Notes under the pieces: generated by a model | What the model was told of the DNA's origin: nothing | Seen by the model: only the letters and a program-made list of their open reading frames with translations | Databases searched by the model: none | Made by a program: the position numbers and the translations under genes | In this document: in pieces, positions 1-9,824 of the stretch | Position numbering within the stretch: the first letter of the stretch is position 1 | How the letters are laid out: each line of letters begins with the position of its first letter | Assembly: GCF_000956595.1 (NCBI RefSeq) | Contig: NZ_JYOO01000002.1 | Span: 186,001-250,000, forward strand | Direction of reading: 5' to 3' | Source: Priestia aryabhattai B8W22 | GTDB taxonomy: Bacteria > Bacillota > Bacilli > Bacillales > Bacillaceae_H | Length of the DNA stretch: 64,000 bases

Positions 1-152
<152 letters not shown>

Positions 153-210
153 TTAACACTAGAAAAATATTTTATTTTCTTTGGTTTTTCAGTCCAAATC
201 AAGCATTTTA

Positions 211-1554
211 TCATGAAAAGAATGGAAGTTTCATACCCTTTTTCTTGCCTTTTGACATATTTGTCATTTGTTTCATCATTTTTTTCATGTCTTCAAATTG
301 TTTAAGCAAACGGTTGACTTCTTGTACAGAACGTCCGCTTCCTTTTGCAATACGCTTTCTTCGACTTGCATTAATGATTTCAGGGTTTGTTTTTTCCGCT
401 TTCGTCATCGAACGAATAATTGCTTCTACATGATTAATTTGCTTTTCATCAACCTGCAGGTTTTTGAGCCCCTTTACTTTATTGGCGCCCGGAAGCATAC
501 CAATTAACTCATCAAGCGGTCCCATTTGACGCACCTGAGCAAGTTGATCTAAAAAGTCATCAAATGTAAATGACTGCGTGCGCAGCTTAGCTTCAAGCTC
601 TTTTGCTTTTTCAGCATCTACATTTGCCTGAGCCTTTTCGATAAGCGTCAGCACATCACCCATACCTAAGATACGGGAAGCCATACGCTCTGGGTGGAAT
701 GCTTCAATAGCATCCATCTTTTCTCCAAGACCGACAAACTTAATTGGTGTATCAGTTACTGCACGAATAGAAAGCGCTGCACCACCGCGCGTATCGCCGT
801 CTAGTTTCGTTAATACAACTCCAGTTAATCCTAATTGCTTATTAAAGCTATCCGCAACGTTTACTGCATCTTGACCCGTCATCGCATCGACAACAAGGAA
901 AATTTCGTCTGGGTTAGAAAGCTCTTTGATCTGTTCTAACTCCTCCATTAGATTTTCATCAACATGCAAACGTCCCGCTGTATCAATTAATACATAATCG
1001 TGATGCTCTTCTTTCGCATGAGCAATAGCTTGTTTCGCAATCTCCACAGGACTTACTTGATCACCTAATGAAAAAACAGACATGCTAAGCTGTTTCCCTA
1101 GTGTTTCAAGCTGTTTAATAGCTGCCGGACGATAAATATCTGCTGCTACAAGCAATGGATTACGGTTATATTTTTTACGTAATAAATTAGCAAGTTTACC
1201 AGTTGTTGTTGTTTTACCTGCACCTTGAAGCCCAACCATCATAATTACAGTTGGAGCTTTTGGAGCTACTGCAATCTTGCTTTGCTCTCCGCCCATAAGT
1301 GCAGTTAATTCTTCTTGTACAACCTTAATAACTTGCTGTCCAGGCGTTAAGCTCTTAAGAACGTCTTGACCTACAGCACGTTCGCTTACGCGCTTAACAA
1401 AGTCTTTTACTACTTTAAAGTTTACATCGGCTTCTAAAAGGGCAAGTCTAACTTCACGCATCATTTCTTTAACATCAGCTTCGTTAACTTTTCCTTTTCC
1501 TTTTAACTTTTGCAGTGTGCTTTGCAAACGGTCGGCTAATCCTTCAAATGCCAT
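211..1554 (-). CDS. ffh: Signal recognition particle GTPase Ffh (SRP54)
   Basis: Protein part of the SRP, which binds SRP RNA and signal peptides of nascent membrane and secreted proteins and docks with FtsY. The 447-residue protein has an N-terminal helical bundle (about 1-90), a GTPase domain with P-loop GLQGAGKTTTTGK at 108-120, DTAGR at 191-195 and TKLDGD at 249-254, and a methionine-rich M domain from about 300 with tail MKKMMKQMTNMSKGKKKG. Length is normal for the family. It starts 12 bp after ylxM, with which it is clearly co-transcribed. Its receptor gene ftsY lies just upstream beyond a terminator. Confidence 0.98.
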   Translation of the reverse strand: MAFEGLADRLQSTLQKLKGKGKVNEADVKEMMREVRLALLEADVNFKVVKDFVKRVSERAVGQDVLKSLTPGQQVIKVVQEELTALMGGEQSKIAVAPKAPTVIMMVGLQGAGKTTTTGKLANLLRKKYNRNPLLVAADIYRPAAIKQLETLGKQLSMSVFSLGDQVSPVEIAKQAIAHAKEEHHDYVLIDTAGRLHVDENLMEELEQIKELSNPDEIFLVVDAMTGQDAVNVADSFNKQLGLTGVVLTKLDGDTRGGAALSIRAVTDTPIKFVGLGEKMDAIEAFHPERMASRILGMGDVLTLIEKAQANVDAEKAKELEAKLRTQSFTFDDFLDQLAQVRQMGPLDELIGMLPGANKVKGLKNLQVDEKQINHVEAIIRSMTKAEKTNPEIINASRRKRIAKGSGRSVQEVNRLLKQFEDMKKMMKQMTNMSKGKKKGMKLPFFS

Positions 1555-1566
1555 ATGCGCCGCCCC

Positions 1567-1920
1567 CTAATCTAATTTCTCGAGCGAATCAAGAAGAGAA
1601 GAAAGCTTACTGTTCTTGTTTAAATCGGCTGCAAGTTCGTCTTTCAGTTGTTGAACAATTGATTGACGCTCTTGAAACCGTTGAAATAACAATAGCTTTT
1701 CCTCATATTGTTCAAGCATTTGCTCTGTACGTTTTATATTATCATAAACTGCTTGACGACTCACATCAAATTCTTCCGCTATTTCACCGAGGGAATAATC
1801 ATCCAAGTAATAAAGTGACATATAACTTCTTTGTTTGGGCGTCAACAGCGCCTGATAGAAGTCAAATAAGTAATTCATTCTTGTTGTTTTCTCGAGCATA
1901 TGCACGCTCTTTTCAACCAT
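1567..1920 (-). CDS. ylxM: SRP-associated HTH protein YlxM
   Basis: A 117-residue UPF0122 protein with a sigma-70 region-4-like helix-turn-helix: [20 protein letters not shown] lies at about 43-62. In streptococci the family stimulates SRP assembly and GTPase activity; the role in bacilli is less clear. The start at 1920 has a GGGGGCGG-type SD. A second in-frame ATG at 1899 ([11 protein letters not shown]) matches the usual family N-terminus and could be the real start. It is first in the ylxM-ffh unit and lies downstream of the ftsY terminator. Confidence 0.9.
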   Translation of the reverse strand: MVEKSVHMLEKTTRMNYLFDFYQALLTPKQRSYMSLYYLDDYSLGEIAEEFDVSRQAVYDNIKRTEQMLEQYEEKLLLFQRFQERQSIVQQLKDELAADLNKNSKLSSLLDSLEKLD

Positions 1921-2025
1921 CTGACCGCCCCCTTGTTAAGTGAAAAGCCTTTACATGTTATTAGTTTAACTAGGCTAGGTTTGAATGTCAAGTTTTTTCC
2001 TTAACACCTCACATTTTTCCACTTA

Positions 2026-2145
2026 AAAGAGATGGAAACATAACTAAATTACTTCAGTTTAAAGACGAATAAATATGAAACCTGCGTCCACCCTACCAAT
2101 GAAAAAATCCGAACGACTCATCGTTCGGATCTTCCTTCAACTTAG
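2026..2145. repeat. Dispersed repeat, copy 1 (intact short form)
   Basis: The 49 bases starting at 2026 match 11578-11626 with about 40 identities. Each copy then ends in the same hairpin (ATCCGAACGA, 4-nt loop, TCGTTCGGAT) and CTTCAAC. In this copy only about 30 bp separate the two conserved parts; the other copy has about 220 bp there. Its hairpin doubles as the ftsY terminator. The family is unnamed to me. Confidence 0.7.
2102..2130 (-). terminator. Rho-independent terminator after ftsY
   Basis: The stem ATCCGAACGA/TCGTTCGGAT (2107-2116 with 2121-2130), loop CTCA, is followed on the minus strand by TTTTTTC. It separates the smc-ftsY transcript from ylxM-ffh. The same hairpin recurs at 11853-11880. 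Confidence 0.85.
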
Positions 2146-2172
2146 ATACTTTTATCCCAGCCTCTTTTGAGC

Positions 2173-3171
2173 TTATGCCTCTTTTTCTGTTTCTTCTTCT
2201 ACAGCATTGGCAAATAATCCATAGATATATTGCTCTGTGTCAAACGGCTGAAGGTCGTCTACTTTTTCTCCAAGTCCAACGAATTTAACAGGAAGCTTCA
2301 GTTCGTTTCGAATGGCAAGAACAATTCCGCCTTTAGCCGTACCATCTAGTTTTGTTAACACAATTCCAGTCACGTTCGTTGCTTCTGAGAATGTTTTAGC
2401 CTGACTTAAAGCGTTTTGACCCGTCGTCGCATCAAGCACCAGGAGTACTTCATGAGGAGCACCAGGAATTTCTCGCTCAATAACACGCTTTACTTTCTCT
2501 AATTCTTTCATTAAATTCACTTTGTTTTGAAGGCGCCCTGCTGTATCACATAATAAAACATCTGCTTTTCGAGCCTTGGCTGACTGAACGGCGTCATACA
2601 TGACAGCGGCAGGATCAGAGCCTGCAGATTGCTTAATAACATCAACACCAACGCGTTCTCCCCATACTTCTAACTGCTCAATCGCACCGGCACGGAACGT
2701 ATCTCCTGCCGCCATTACGACTTTTTTGCCTTCTTGCTTGAATTTATGCGCAATTTTCCCAATTGTTGTTGTTTTCCCAACGCCGTTTACCCCTACAAAC
2801 AAAATCACCGTTAAATCATTTTGCTGCATATTCAGTTCACCAATCTGCTCTTCACCAGATTCATAAATATCAATTAATTTCTCAGAGATGACTGCCTGTA
2901 CATCTTGAGGATCCTTAATATTACGGCGTTTCACTTCCGATTTTAAGTCATCAATTAAATCCAACACGGTAGCAACACCGACATCAGCACTAATTAAAAT
3001 TTCTTCTAATTCCTCAAAAAACTCTTCGTCTACTTGACGATAGCGAGACACTAGATCATTCACGCGTTCTGAAAAAGAATTGCGCGTTTTTGATAGTCCA
3101 TCTTTAAATTTTTGTGTAACAGAATCGGTTTGCATTGTAATTTTTTCTTTTAGTTTCTTAAAAAAGCTCAT
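2173..3171 (-). CDS. ftsY: SRP receptor GTPase FtsY
   Basis: Membrane-associated docking GTPase for the SRP-ribosome complex. From the chosen ATG at 3171 ([10 protein letters not shown]) it has 332 residues: a short charged N-terminal A region, an N domain, then the G domain with [13 protein letters not shown] from about 127, a DTAGR box near 213 and [10 protein letters not shown] near 268. A GTG at 3180 extends the frame by three codons, but the SD (AAGGGTGG) fits the ATG at 3171. It lies 25 bp after smc and is followed by a strong terminator, giving rnc-smc-ftsY as in B. subtilis. Confidence 0.97.
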   Translation of the reverse strand: MSFFKKLKEKITMQTDSVTQKFKDGLSKTRNSFSERVNDLVSRYRQVDEEFFEELEEILISADVGVATVLDLIDDLKSEVKRRNIKDPQDVQAVISEKLIDIYESGEEQIGELNMQQNDLTVILFVGVNGVGKTTTIGKIAHKFKQEGKKVVMAAGDTFRAGAIEQLEVWGERVGVDVIKQSAGSDPAAVMYDAVQSAKARKADVLLCDTAGRLQNKVNLMKELEKVKRVIEREIPGAPHEVLLVLDATTGQNALSQAKTFSEATNVTGIVLTKLDGTAKGGIVLAIRNELKLPVKFVGLGEKVDDLQPFDTEQYIYGLFANAVEEETEKEA

Positions 3172-3196
3172 TCGTACCACCCTTTCATTCTATGAG

Positions 3197-6100
3197 TTAA
3201 ACATATTGCTTTGATTCTTCTAAACGAACAGAGACTAATTTCGATACGCCAGATTCCTGCATCGTCACACCGTACAGTACATCAGCTTCTTCCATTGTAC
3301 CTTTTCGGTGAGTAATAACAATGAACTGTGTTTGATTACTAAATTTGCGTAAATACGTAGCGAAGCGATGAACGTTTGCTTCATCAAGCGCCGCTTCCAC
3401 CTCATCTAGCACACAAAATGGCACTGGACGTACTTTCAAAATAGAAAACAGGAGGGCAATAGCTGTTAACGAACGCTCGCCGCCTGACAGCAACCCTAGA
3501 TTCTGAAGTTTTTTCCCAGGAGGCTGGGCAACAATTTCCACCCCTGTATTTAATAAATCTTTCGGATCTGTTAATTTCAAATCCGCTTTCCCTCCTCCGA
3601 ATAGTGAAGAGAACACTGTACCAAATTCATTGCGGATACGAGAGAACGTATCAGAAAAACGTTTCTTCATTTCCTCGTCCATTTCTTCAATCACTTGATA
3701 CAGGGTATTTTTCGCTTCGTCGAGGTCCGCTCGCTGTGTATTTAAAAATTCATAGCGCTCTGAAACGCGTTCATATTGTTCAATGGAACCTATGTTTACG
3801 GTTCCTAATTCATCAATTGCCAGCTTAATGAGCTTGATTTTTTTTCTCGCTTCTTGAATATCCAATGTTAAAGGATACTTTTCTTTTGCTGCTTCAAAGC
3901 TAATTTCGTACTCTTCTGTCAGCTGCTGCAGACGGCTGTCTAGCTCTACGTCAATTCGATTGATTTTGACTTCTTCATCTTTTAAAGCATCCGTAATTTG
4001 TTTGTACTGGCGCTGCAGCTCTTTTACAATTCTCTCTTCGTCTTCAAGTTTATTCTGGGCTTTCAACCGCTCTGATCTGCAGTCATCCATTAATTGTAAC
4101 GTTTCTGTCTTTTCTTTTATTCGCTCATGCGCCGCTTCTTCGAGCTGAAGTTCACCCGAGTCGTTGCTCGTGATTTCACTCGTTAAAAGAGAAAGATCAT
4201 CTGTAGCTTCGGACAAACGCTGAATGGTTTGATCAAGCTCAAAGCACACTCTTTCATATTTTTCTTGCTGATTTGTGAGGAACTGTTCTTTTTTGGCAAG
4301 AAGCACTTTTACTTCTGTAAGCTCATGTTGAACCGTTTCTTTAGACGTTTGCTGCGTATGCTTGCGTGCAGCTAACTCTTCAATGTTTTTCTCTAATACA
4401 TTTGCCTGCTGCTGATTTCCCTGCAAACTCGTATGCAGCTCATCAATTCGAGCGGACAAGCTCGTTTGGTCTTGTCTAAAGCTAGCAATATCATGATCGT
4501 ACATCGTTAAGCGGTCATTCACTGCTTTTTCTTCGATGTCAATCTGCTTTACTTCTCGGTCAGATTCCTGCTCTTTGTCTTTCAAGCGTTCCACAAATGC
4601 CTGCTGTTTATTAATTTCCTGTTGAAGCTCTTCGATCTGTGACTTTTTGTCTTTTACATCTTGCTCGAGCACAAGCGTCTTTTGTTCCATCTCTTCTATT
4701 TTTGCCGTAATGGCTTCCACTTCACGCTGGCGGCCTAACAAAGAGTTGGACTTTTGCTTCATTGAACCGCCTGTCATCGAACCACCGGGGTTGACGACAT
4801 CTCCTTTAACGGTCACAAAACGATAGCGATGCTGCACAAGACGGGCAAGTTCATTTGCACCTTTTAAATCATTGACAACAATAACGGTTCCAAGCAAATT
4901 TTTAATAACTCGGTCGTAGGTAGCTTCATATTTAACAAGAGATGAAGCAATTCCCACATAAGAGTCGTGACTCTCTAGCATAGAGATAGTTTGAGCCGGA
5001 ATATAACGGTCTTTGACAGACGTCAGTGGCAAAAACGTAGCTCTTCCGTAACCGTGTTGTTTCAAAAAACCAATTGCCTGACGTGCACTTTGTTCGTCTT
5101 GAACGACAATATGCTGAGCTGCTCCTCCAAGCGCAATTTCAAGCGCTGTTTCATACTCTTTTGGGACATTGATTAGCTCCGCAATGGCACCTTTAATACC
5201 TGCAAGCTTCTCATCACGCGCTTTTAGCACTTCTTTTACACCGTGAAAATAACCTTCATAGTCTTCTTGCATTTCTTCAAGCATTTCTTTACGCGATTTT
5301 GTCTGCTGAACGTACTGATAAGCTTGATAAAGCGTAGACTCTTGTTTACGGTAGGCTTGTCTTAAGGACTCAAGCTTCTCTCCTTGCTGTTTATACACTT
5401 GTACAGCCTGCTGAAGCTCTTGACGAAACTGAGCGAGCCTTTTGATCGCCGCTTCTTTTCGCTGCGTTAATTCACGGCGCTGTTCGACGTATTGCTCGTT
5501 GGATTTTGTTAAGCGCTGCTCTTTTTCAAACGTTTGCATTTTTTGCTGCTCTAAAAATGATATTTCATTTCGAGCGGATGTTTGAGCGTTCGCTAATTCA
5601 AAATACTCGCTTTTCATCTGTTCAAGTTTTTCTTCTAAATTCTCACTGTACTGCCTGAACAACTGCTCCTGCTCAGTAAGCTTCATACGTATCTCTTGCA
5701 CTTCTTTTTGAGACTGCTCAAGATCTTTTCCTTCATTATCTTTTGCTTTACTTAATTCTTGATGCTTATGAGTATACTCTTTTACTAAACGTTCCAGCTG
5801 CTCTTTATTTTGAAAAGCATTTTTCTTGCGCTCTTTTAATACTTCTTTTTTGCCTTCTAGCTTTTCCACTTCTTCACTTACATATAGTAGTTTTTTATGT
5901 AAAGAGTCTAGCTGTTCATCGATTTGCTGAATATGCAAACGAAGAGTCTGGATTTCTCCTTCACGCGTGCGAATATTCGTCGCGAGAGACTCTTCAAGCT
6001 GCTCGTGCTGAGCCATTTCAGCTTTTAACTTTTCCCATTTCTGATGAAGATCTTCAACTTCAAATACCGTAACAGCCACATCAATGTGCTCTAATTCTTC

Positions 6101-6757
6101 TTTTTTCTGCAAATAATCTTTTGCAATCGACGATTGAATCTGTAAAGGCTCTAACTGACCTTCAATTTCATGCAGAATATCTACCACTCGATTTAAATTT
6201 TCTTGCGTTTCGAGAAGTCGAAGCTCCGCTTTTCGTTTACGCGTTTTATATTTTAATACCCCTGCTGCTTCTTCAAAAATTTTACGGCGCTCGTCAGATT
6301 TACTGCTCAGCACTTCTTCTACTTTTCCTTGACTGATAATAGAAAAAGCTTCTCTTCCAAGTCCTGAGTCCATAAATAAATCGACAATATCTTTTAAACG
6401 GCACGGCTGGTTGTTAATAAAAAATTCACTGTCTCCTGAGCGGTACACGCGCCTTGTAATACTAACTTCATGATAATCAAGCGGAAGAAACTGGTCATCA
6501 TTTTCCAAAGTCAGCGTTACGTCAGCCACGTTTACCGCACGGCGTGATTCGCTTCCTGCAAAAATAATGTCCTCCATTTTCCCTCCGCGAAGCGATTTGG
6601 CTGACTGTTCTCCAAGCACCCAGCGTATAGCATCCGTAATGTTGCTTTTTCCGCTTCCATTCGGTCCTACTACCGCCGTTACACCTGGCACAAAATCTAT
6701 CGATACTTTTTCTGCAAACGATTTGAACCCTGCAATATCTAATCGTTTGAGGAACAT
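3197..6757 (-). CDS. smc: Chromosome condensation/segregation ATPase SMC
   Basis: The 1186-residue ATPase of the bacterial condensin (with ScpA and ScpB), which extrudes DNA loops and aligns chromosome arms. It has Walker A GPNGSGKSN at 31-39, long coiled coils at about 170-500 and 670-1000, a hinge at about 510-660 with GGSMTGG, and the C-terminal signature LSGGERSL with Walker B VLDEVEAALDEAN. Full length with no break. The SD is a G-rich GGGGGGA. The gene sits between rnc and ftsY, separated from rnc by a large hairpin. Confidence 0.98.
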   Translation of the reverse strand: MFLKRLDIAGFKSFAEKVSIDFVPGVTAVVGPNGSGKSNITDAIRWVLGEQSAKSLRGGKMEDIIFAGSESRRAVNVADVTLTLENDDQFLPLDYHEVSITRRVYRSGDSEFFINNQPCRLKDIVDLFMDSGLGREAFSIISQGKVEEVLSSKSDERRKIFEEAAGVLKYKTRKRKAELRLLETQENLNRVVDILHEIEGQLEPLQIQSSIAKDYLQKKEELEHIDVAVTVFEVEDLHQKWEKLKAEMAQHEQLEESLATNIRTREGEIQTLRLHIQQIDEQLDSLHKKLLYVSEEVEKLEGKKEVLKERKKNAFQNKEQLERLVKEYTHKHQELSKAKDNEGKDLEQSQKEVQEIRMKLTEQEQLFRQYSENLEEKLEQMKSEYFELANAQTSARNEISFLEQQKMQTFEKEQRLTKSNEQYVEQRRELTQRKEAAIKRLAQFRQELQQAVQVYKQQGEKLESLRQAYRKQESTLYQAYQYVQQTKSRKEMLEEMQEDYEGYFHGVKEVLKARDEKLAGIKGAIAELINVPKEYETALEIALGGAAQHIVVQDEQSARQAIGFLKQHGYGRATFLPLTSVKDRYIPAQTISMLESHDSYVGIASSLVKYEATYDRVIKNLLGTVIVVNDLKGANELARLVQHRYRFVTVKGDVVNPGGSMTGGSMKQKSNSLLGRQREVEAITAKIEEMEQKTLVLEQDVKDKKSQIEELQQEINKQQAFVERLKDKEQESDREVKQIDIEEKAVNDRLTMYDHDIASFRQDQTSLSARIDELHTSLQGNQQQANVLEKNIEELAARKHTQQTSKETVQHELTEVKVLLAKKEQFLTNQQEKYERVCFELDQTIQRLSEATDDLSLLTSEITSNDSGELQLEEAAHERIKEKTETLQLMDDCRSERLKAQNKLEDEERIVKELQRQYKQITDALKDEEVKINRIDVELDSRLQQLTEEYEISFEAAKEKYPLTLDIQEARKKIKLIKLAIDELGTVNIGSIEQYERVSERYEFLNTQRADLDEAKNTLYQVIEEMDEEMKKRFSDTFSRIRNEFGTVFSSLFGGGKADLKLTDPKDLLNTGVEIVAQPPGKKLQNLGLLSGGERSLTAIALLFSILKVRPVPFCVLDEVEAALDEANVHRFATYLRKFSNQTQFIVITHRKGTMEEADVLYGVTMQESGVSKLVSVRLEESKQYV

Positions 6758-6795
6758 AGAAATCCCCCCTCACACATGTAATCTTTTCATAGCAA

Positions 6796-6830
6796 ATCCC
6801 CCTTTATAACGAATGCGTTAAGAGGGGGAT
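6796..6830 (-). promoter_or_regulatory. Large stem-loop between rnc and smc
   Basis: ATCCCCCT (6796-6803) pairs with AGGGGGAT (6823-6830), continuing through AACG/CGTT to a 4-nt loop AATG, with one internal mismatch region. On the minus strand it begins 4 nt after the rnc stop and has no good U-tract (TTTGC follows), so it looks more like an intercistronic processing or stabilising hairpin than a terminator. Function is inferred. Confidence 0.55.
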
Positions 6831-6834
6831 CATT

Positions 6835-7581
6835 TTATTTCGTTTGACTTGCTCTAATTTTCGTAATAGCTACTTGAGCTGCTTTTTGCTCTGCTTCTTT
6901 TTTCGAACGGCCTACACCAATGCCGAGCTCTTCACCATTTAACGATACGCGAGATAAGAATTCGCGATTATGCGCTGGACCTTTTTCTTGCAAAACTTTG
7001 TATTCTAATTGTCCAACTCCATCACGCTGAATCACTTCTTGAAGCTGGCTTTTGAAATCCATCACATGAGAAAAAGCACCTTCATTAATTTTTGGAAAGA
7101 CAACTTTTTTTAGAATCGTCACTACCGTATCAAGCCCTTGGTCTAAATAAAGAGCTCCGATAAATGCTTCAAACACATCGGCCAGTAAAGCCGGTCTAGA
7201 TCGGCCGCCTGTCATCTCTTCACCTTTTCCAAGTAACACTAGTTTACCAAAATCCATTTCATTTGCAAAAGTAACAAGCGACGGTTCACACACAACTGCT
7301 GCGCGAAGCTTCGTTAACTCACCTTCACTCATCGTTGGATACTTTTTAAATAAAAATTGTGATACGGTTAGCTCTAATACGGCATCTCCTAAAAACTCAA
7401 GACGCTCGTTGTCCTCATACGGTCTTCTGCGATGCTCATTCACATAGGATGAATGTGTAAATGCTTGAAAAAGAAGCGCTTCATTTGTAAACTGAATACC
7501 AATTTCCTTTTGAAACTCTGCAAAATTTTGCTTGAATTTCACGTTCATCTTTCGATCTCGATTTGAATATTGTTTAGGCAT
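6835..7581 (-). CDS. rnc: Ribonuclease III
   Basis: Double-strand-specific endoribonuclease for rRNA and mRNA processing. The chosen start at 7581 (MPKQYSNRD) has GGAGG six bases upstream and gives 248 residues, near the B. subtilis length; the open frame extends 17 codons further without a good SD. The RNase III signature [14 protein letters not shown] is at 58-71, with catalytic Glu62 and Asp66 by family analogy. A dsRNA-binding domain occupies the last 75 residues (ending [14 protein letters not shown]). It follows acpP and a weak terminator and leads rnc-smc-ftsY. Confidence 0.96.
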   Translation of the reverse strand: MPKQYSNRDRKMNVKFKQNFAEFQKEIGIQFTNEALLFQAFTHSSYVNEHRRRPYEDNERLEFLGDAVLELTVSQFLFKKYPTMSEGELTKLRAAVVCEPSLVTFANEMDFGKLVLLGKGEEMTGGRSRPALLADVFEAFIGALYLDQGLDTVVTILKKVVFPKINEGAFSHVMDFKSQLQEVIQRDGVGQLEYKVLQEKGPAHNREFLSRVSLNGEELGIGVGRSKKEAEQKAAQVAITKIRASQTK

Positions 7582-7718
7582 AAAATACCTCCGCTTACCT
7601 GCTTCAATTGTTTCGTAGTTTTTTCCTAACATCTCTCATTATAAAACGAGGTATCCTAAAAGATACACTACCTTTTCAAAAAAAAGAGGTCTTTTTTTGA
7701 AATTCTTAAAAAGAAGAG

Positions 7719-7744
7719 AAAGCCCCGCTGTTTAACGGGGCTTT
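7719..7744 (-). terminator. Terminator downstream of acpP
   Basis: The stem AAAGCCCCG/CGGGGCTTT (7719-7727 with 7736-7744) lies just after acpP. The minus-strand tail CTCTTCTTTTT is a broken U-tract, so termination is probably partial and lets some transcription into rnc-smc. Confidence 0.7.
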
Positions 7745-7762
7745 TCATACATATACTACAGA

Positions 7763-7996
7763 TTAAATTTGGCTCTGTATGTAATTAACTGCATCTCCTA
7801 CAGTTGAAATTTTTTCAGCTTCTTCGTCAGAAATTTCGATATCGAATTCCTCTTCAAGCTCCATTACAAATTCAACTACGTCTAGAGAGTCAGCACCTAA
7901 GTCTTCTTTGAAACTAGATTCTAGTTTCACTTCACTTTTGTCTACACCAAGACGATCAACAATGATTGTTGTTACGCGTTCTAGTACCTCTGCCAT
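7763..7996 (-). CDS. acpP: Acyl carrier protein
   Basis: A 77-residue acidic carrier of growing acyl chains in fatty acid synthesis. The phosphopantetheine attachment site is Ser37 in GADSLDVVE, and the remaining helices are typical. An SD (GGGGAGGTGAAG) precedes the ATG. It has its own promoter (8056-8084), separate from fapR-plsX-fabD-fabG upstream, consistent with the high demand for ACP. Confidence 0.98.
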   Translation of the reverse strand: MAEVLERVTTIIVDRLGVDKSEVKLESSFKEDLGADSLDVVEFVMELEEEFDIEISDEEAEKISTVGDAVNYIQSQI

Positions 7997-8055
7997 TGTT
8001 CTTCACCTCCCCTCAAGTCATTATAGATGATTTCCATCTAAAATACTATGGTTGA

Positions 8056-8084
8056 ATAATAAAGTTTATCGGTCGCCTAGTAAA
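8056..8084 (-). promoter_or_regulatory. Sigma-A promoter for acpP
   Basis: TTTACT (8079-8084) and TATTAT (8056-8061) have the ideal 17-bp spacing on the minus strand, about 60 bp upstream of the acpP ATG. A small hairpin, CACTTT-acg-AAAGTG, near 8110-8130 between fabG and this promoter may attenuate read-through. Confidence 0.6.
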
Positions 8085-8134
8085 CGTCCCTTTGTACTTT
8101 ATCACCAAAATACACTTTTCGTAAAGTGCATTTT

Positions 8135-8875
8135 TTACATCACCATTCCGCCGTCAACGTGAATCGTTTGACCCGTAATATAACGGCTTGCATCTGATGC
8201 TAAAAACGCAACTGCGTTCGCAACATCCTCTGGCTGGCCGAAGCTTGCAAGAGGAATTTGCTTTAACATTTCCGCCTGCACTTCTTCATTCAATTTATCC
8301 GTCATGTCTGTTGCAATGAAACCAGGAGCAACTGCATTCACTGTAATATTGCGGCTTGCTAATTCTTTGGCAGTTGTTTTTGTTAAACCAATCACGCCTG
8401 ATTTTGCTGCTACATAATTTGCTTGTCCAGCATTACCGCTGACGCCGACAATTGATGAAATATTAATGATGCGTCCTGCGCGCTGCTTCATCATTTGACG
8501 AGTAACGGCTTTTGTACACAAAAATACGCCTTTTAAGTTTGTATTAATAACATCATCCCATTCGTCTTCTTTCATACGCATAAGAAGATTATCACGTGTG
8601 ATGCCCGCATTGTTCACTAAAATATCTACTGAACCAAATGTAGAAATCGCTTCTTTTATCATTGCTTGTACAGAATCACTTTCTGCTACATTTGCTTGTA
8701 CAGCAATTGCATCCGTTCCTAATCCTTTAATTTCGTCCACAACTTCAAGAGCTTTCGCTTCGCTGCCAGAATAGTTTACAACTACTTTAGCACCAAGCTT
8801 TCCCAGCTCAACTGCAACGGCACGACCAATTCCGCGAGAAGCGCCTGTTACAACCGCAACTTTCCCTTGTAACAT
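8135..8875 (-). CDS. fabG: 3-oxoacyl-ACP reductase FabG
   Basis: NADPH-dependent first reduction step of each fatty acid elongation cycle. The 246-residue short-chain dehydrogenase has the cofactor motif [10 protein letters not shown] near residue 10, NNAG near 88, the catalytic Ser in NISSIVG, and YVAAK (Tyr and Lys). The C-terminus ([14 protein letters not shown]) is intact. It begins 1 bp after the fabD stop, so it is translationally coupled in the FapR-controlled operon. Confidence 0.97.
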   Translation of the reverse strand: MLQGKVAVVTGASRGIGRAVAVELGKLGAKVVVNYSGSEAKALEVVDEIKGLGTDAIAVQANVAESDSVQAMIKEAISTFGSVDILVNNAGITRDNLLMRMKEDEWDDVINTNLKGVFLCTKAVTRQMMKQRAGRIINISSIVGVSGNAGQANYVAAKSGVIGLTKTTAKELASRNITVNAVAPGFIATDMTDKLNEEVQAEMLKQIPLASFGQPEDVANAVAFLASDASRYITGQTIHVDGGMVM

Positions 8876-8876
8876 G

Positions 8877-9821
8877 TTATTCTCCCCCTTTTAGTGCGTC
8901 AATCGTTGATTTTAATGATGTAAGATCATTAACAGCATAAACAGCCGCACGGCGATTTACTTTTTTCACAAGACCTGATAATACTTTTCCTGGTCCAATT
9001 TCAACAAATGTATCTACACCTTCTGCAAGAAGCGTCTCAACTGTTTCTTCCCATCTCACTGGAGAATACAGTTGTTCCACTAGCTTGTTTTGAATATCTT
9101 GACTGTCAGTAACCGGCTTTGCTGTTACATTTGCTATGACTGGAACTTTCGCATCGCTAAAGCCCACTGTTTCTAGCGTATCACGTAATTTTTCGGCAGC
9201 TGGCTTCATTAAACTAGAGTGGAACGGACCGCTTACCACTAGAGGAATCACGCGTTTTGCACCTTTTTCTTTGGCAAGAGCTCCAGCTTTTTCTACGCCA
9301 TTTACCGTACCTGAAATAACAATTTGACCCGGACAGTTAATATTTGCAAGCTGAACAGCGTCGCCTTCGCTTGTAATTTGAGCGGTAACAGCTTCTAAAT
9401 CTTCCGCTGACATGCCAAGCACTGCTGCCATTGTACCTTGACCTGCTGGCACAGCTTCATCCATATAGCGACCTCTTTTGTGGACAGCAACAACAGCATC
9501 TTTAAACGATAAAGCCTCAGCAGCCACAAGCGCACTGTATTCTCCTAGACTGTGACCCGCAACAAAATCGGGTGTAATTCCGCTCGTTTTAAATGCTTCA
9601 AGAAGCATTGTACTCGTTGTTAAAAGAGCAGGTTGAGCGTAATAAGTTAAAGTCAATTCTTCTTGAGGGCCTTCAAAAATAATGTTTGAAAGACTGAATC
9701 CTAAAGCTTCGTCCGCTGTATGAATCAGCTTTTTCGCTTCCTCTGTTCCATCATATAAATCTTTTCCCATACCAACAGTTTGTGACCCTTGGCCTGGAAA
9801 GATAAAAGCAATTTTCCCCAT
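8877..9821 (-). CDS. fabD: Malonyl-CoA:ACP transacylase FabD
   Basis: Transfers malonyl from CoA to ACP, supplying the elongation unit. The 314-residue protein has the N-terminal FPGQGSQ motif, the nucleophile serine in GHSLGE, and the catalytic His in GPFHSS. It lies 3 bp after plsX and 1 bp before fabG, in the operon order plsX-fabD-fabG conserved in Firmicutes. Confidence 0.97.
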   Translation of the reverse strand: MGKIAFIFPGQGSQTVGMGKDLYDGTEEAKKLIHTADEALGFSLSNIIFEGPQEELTLTYYAQPALLTTSTMLLEAFKTSGITPDFVAGHSLGEYSALVAAEALSFKDAVVAVHKRGRYMDEAVPAGQGTMAAVLGMSAEDLEAVTAQITSEGDAVQLANINCPGQIVISGTVNGVEKAGALAKEKGAKRVIPLVVSGPFHSSLMKPAAEKLRDTLETVGFSDAKVPVIANVTAKPVTDSQDIQNKLVEQLYSPVRWEETVETLLAEGVDTFVEIGPGKVLSGLVKKVNRRAAVYAVNDLTSLKSTIDALKGGE

Positions 9822-9824
9822 TTC

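Noticed and set aside
1515-1943. Plus-strand frame of 142 codons opposite ylxM
   Set aside because: It is antisense to a well-supported gene, has no SD and shows no recognisable domain.
5743-6072. Plus-strand frame of 109 codons opposite smc
   Set aside because: Antisense to a coiled-coil region; leucine-rich from reversed Gln/Lys/Glu codons, no SD.
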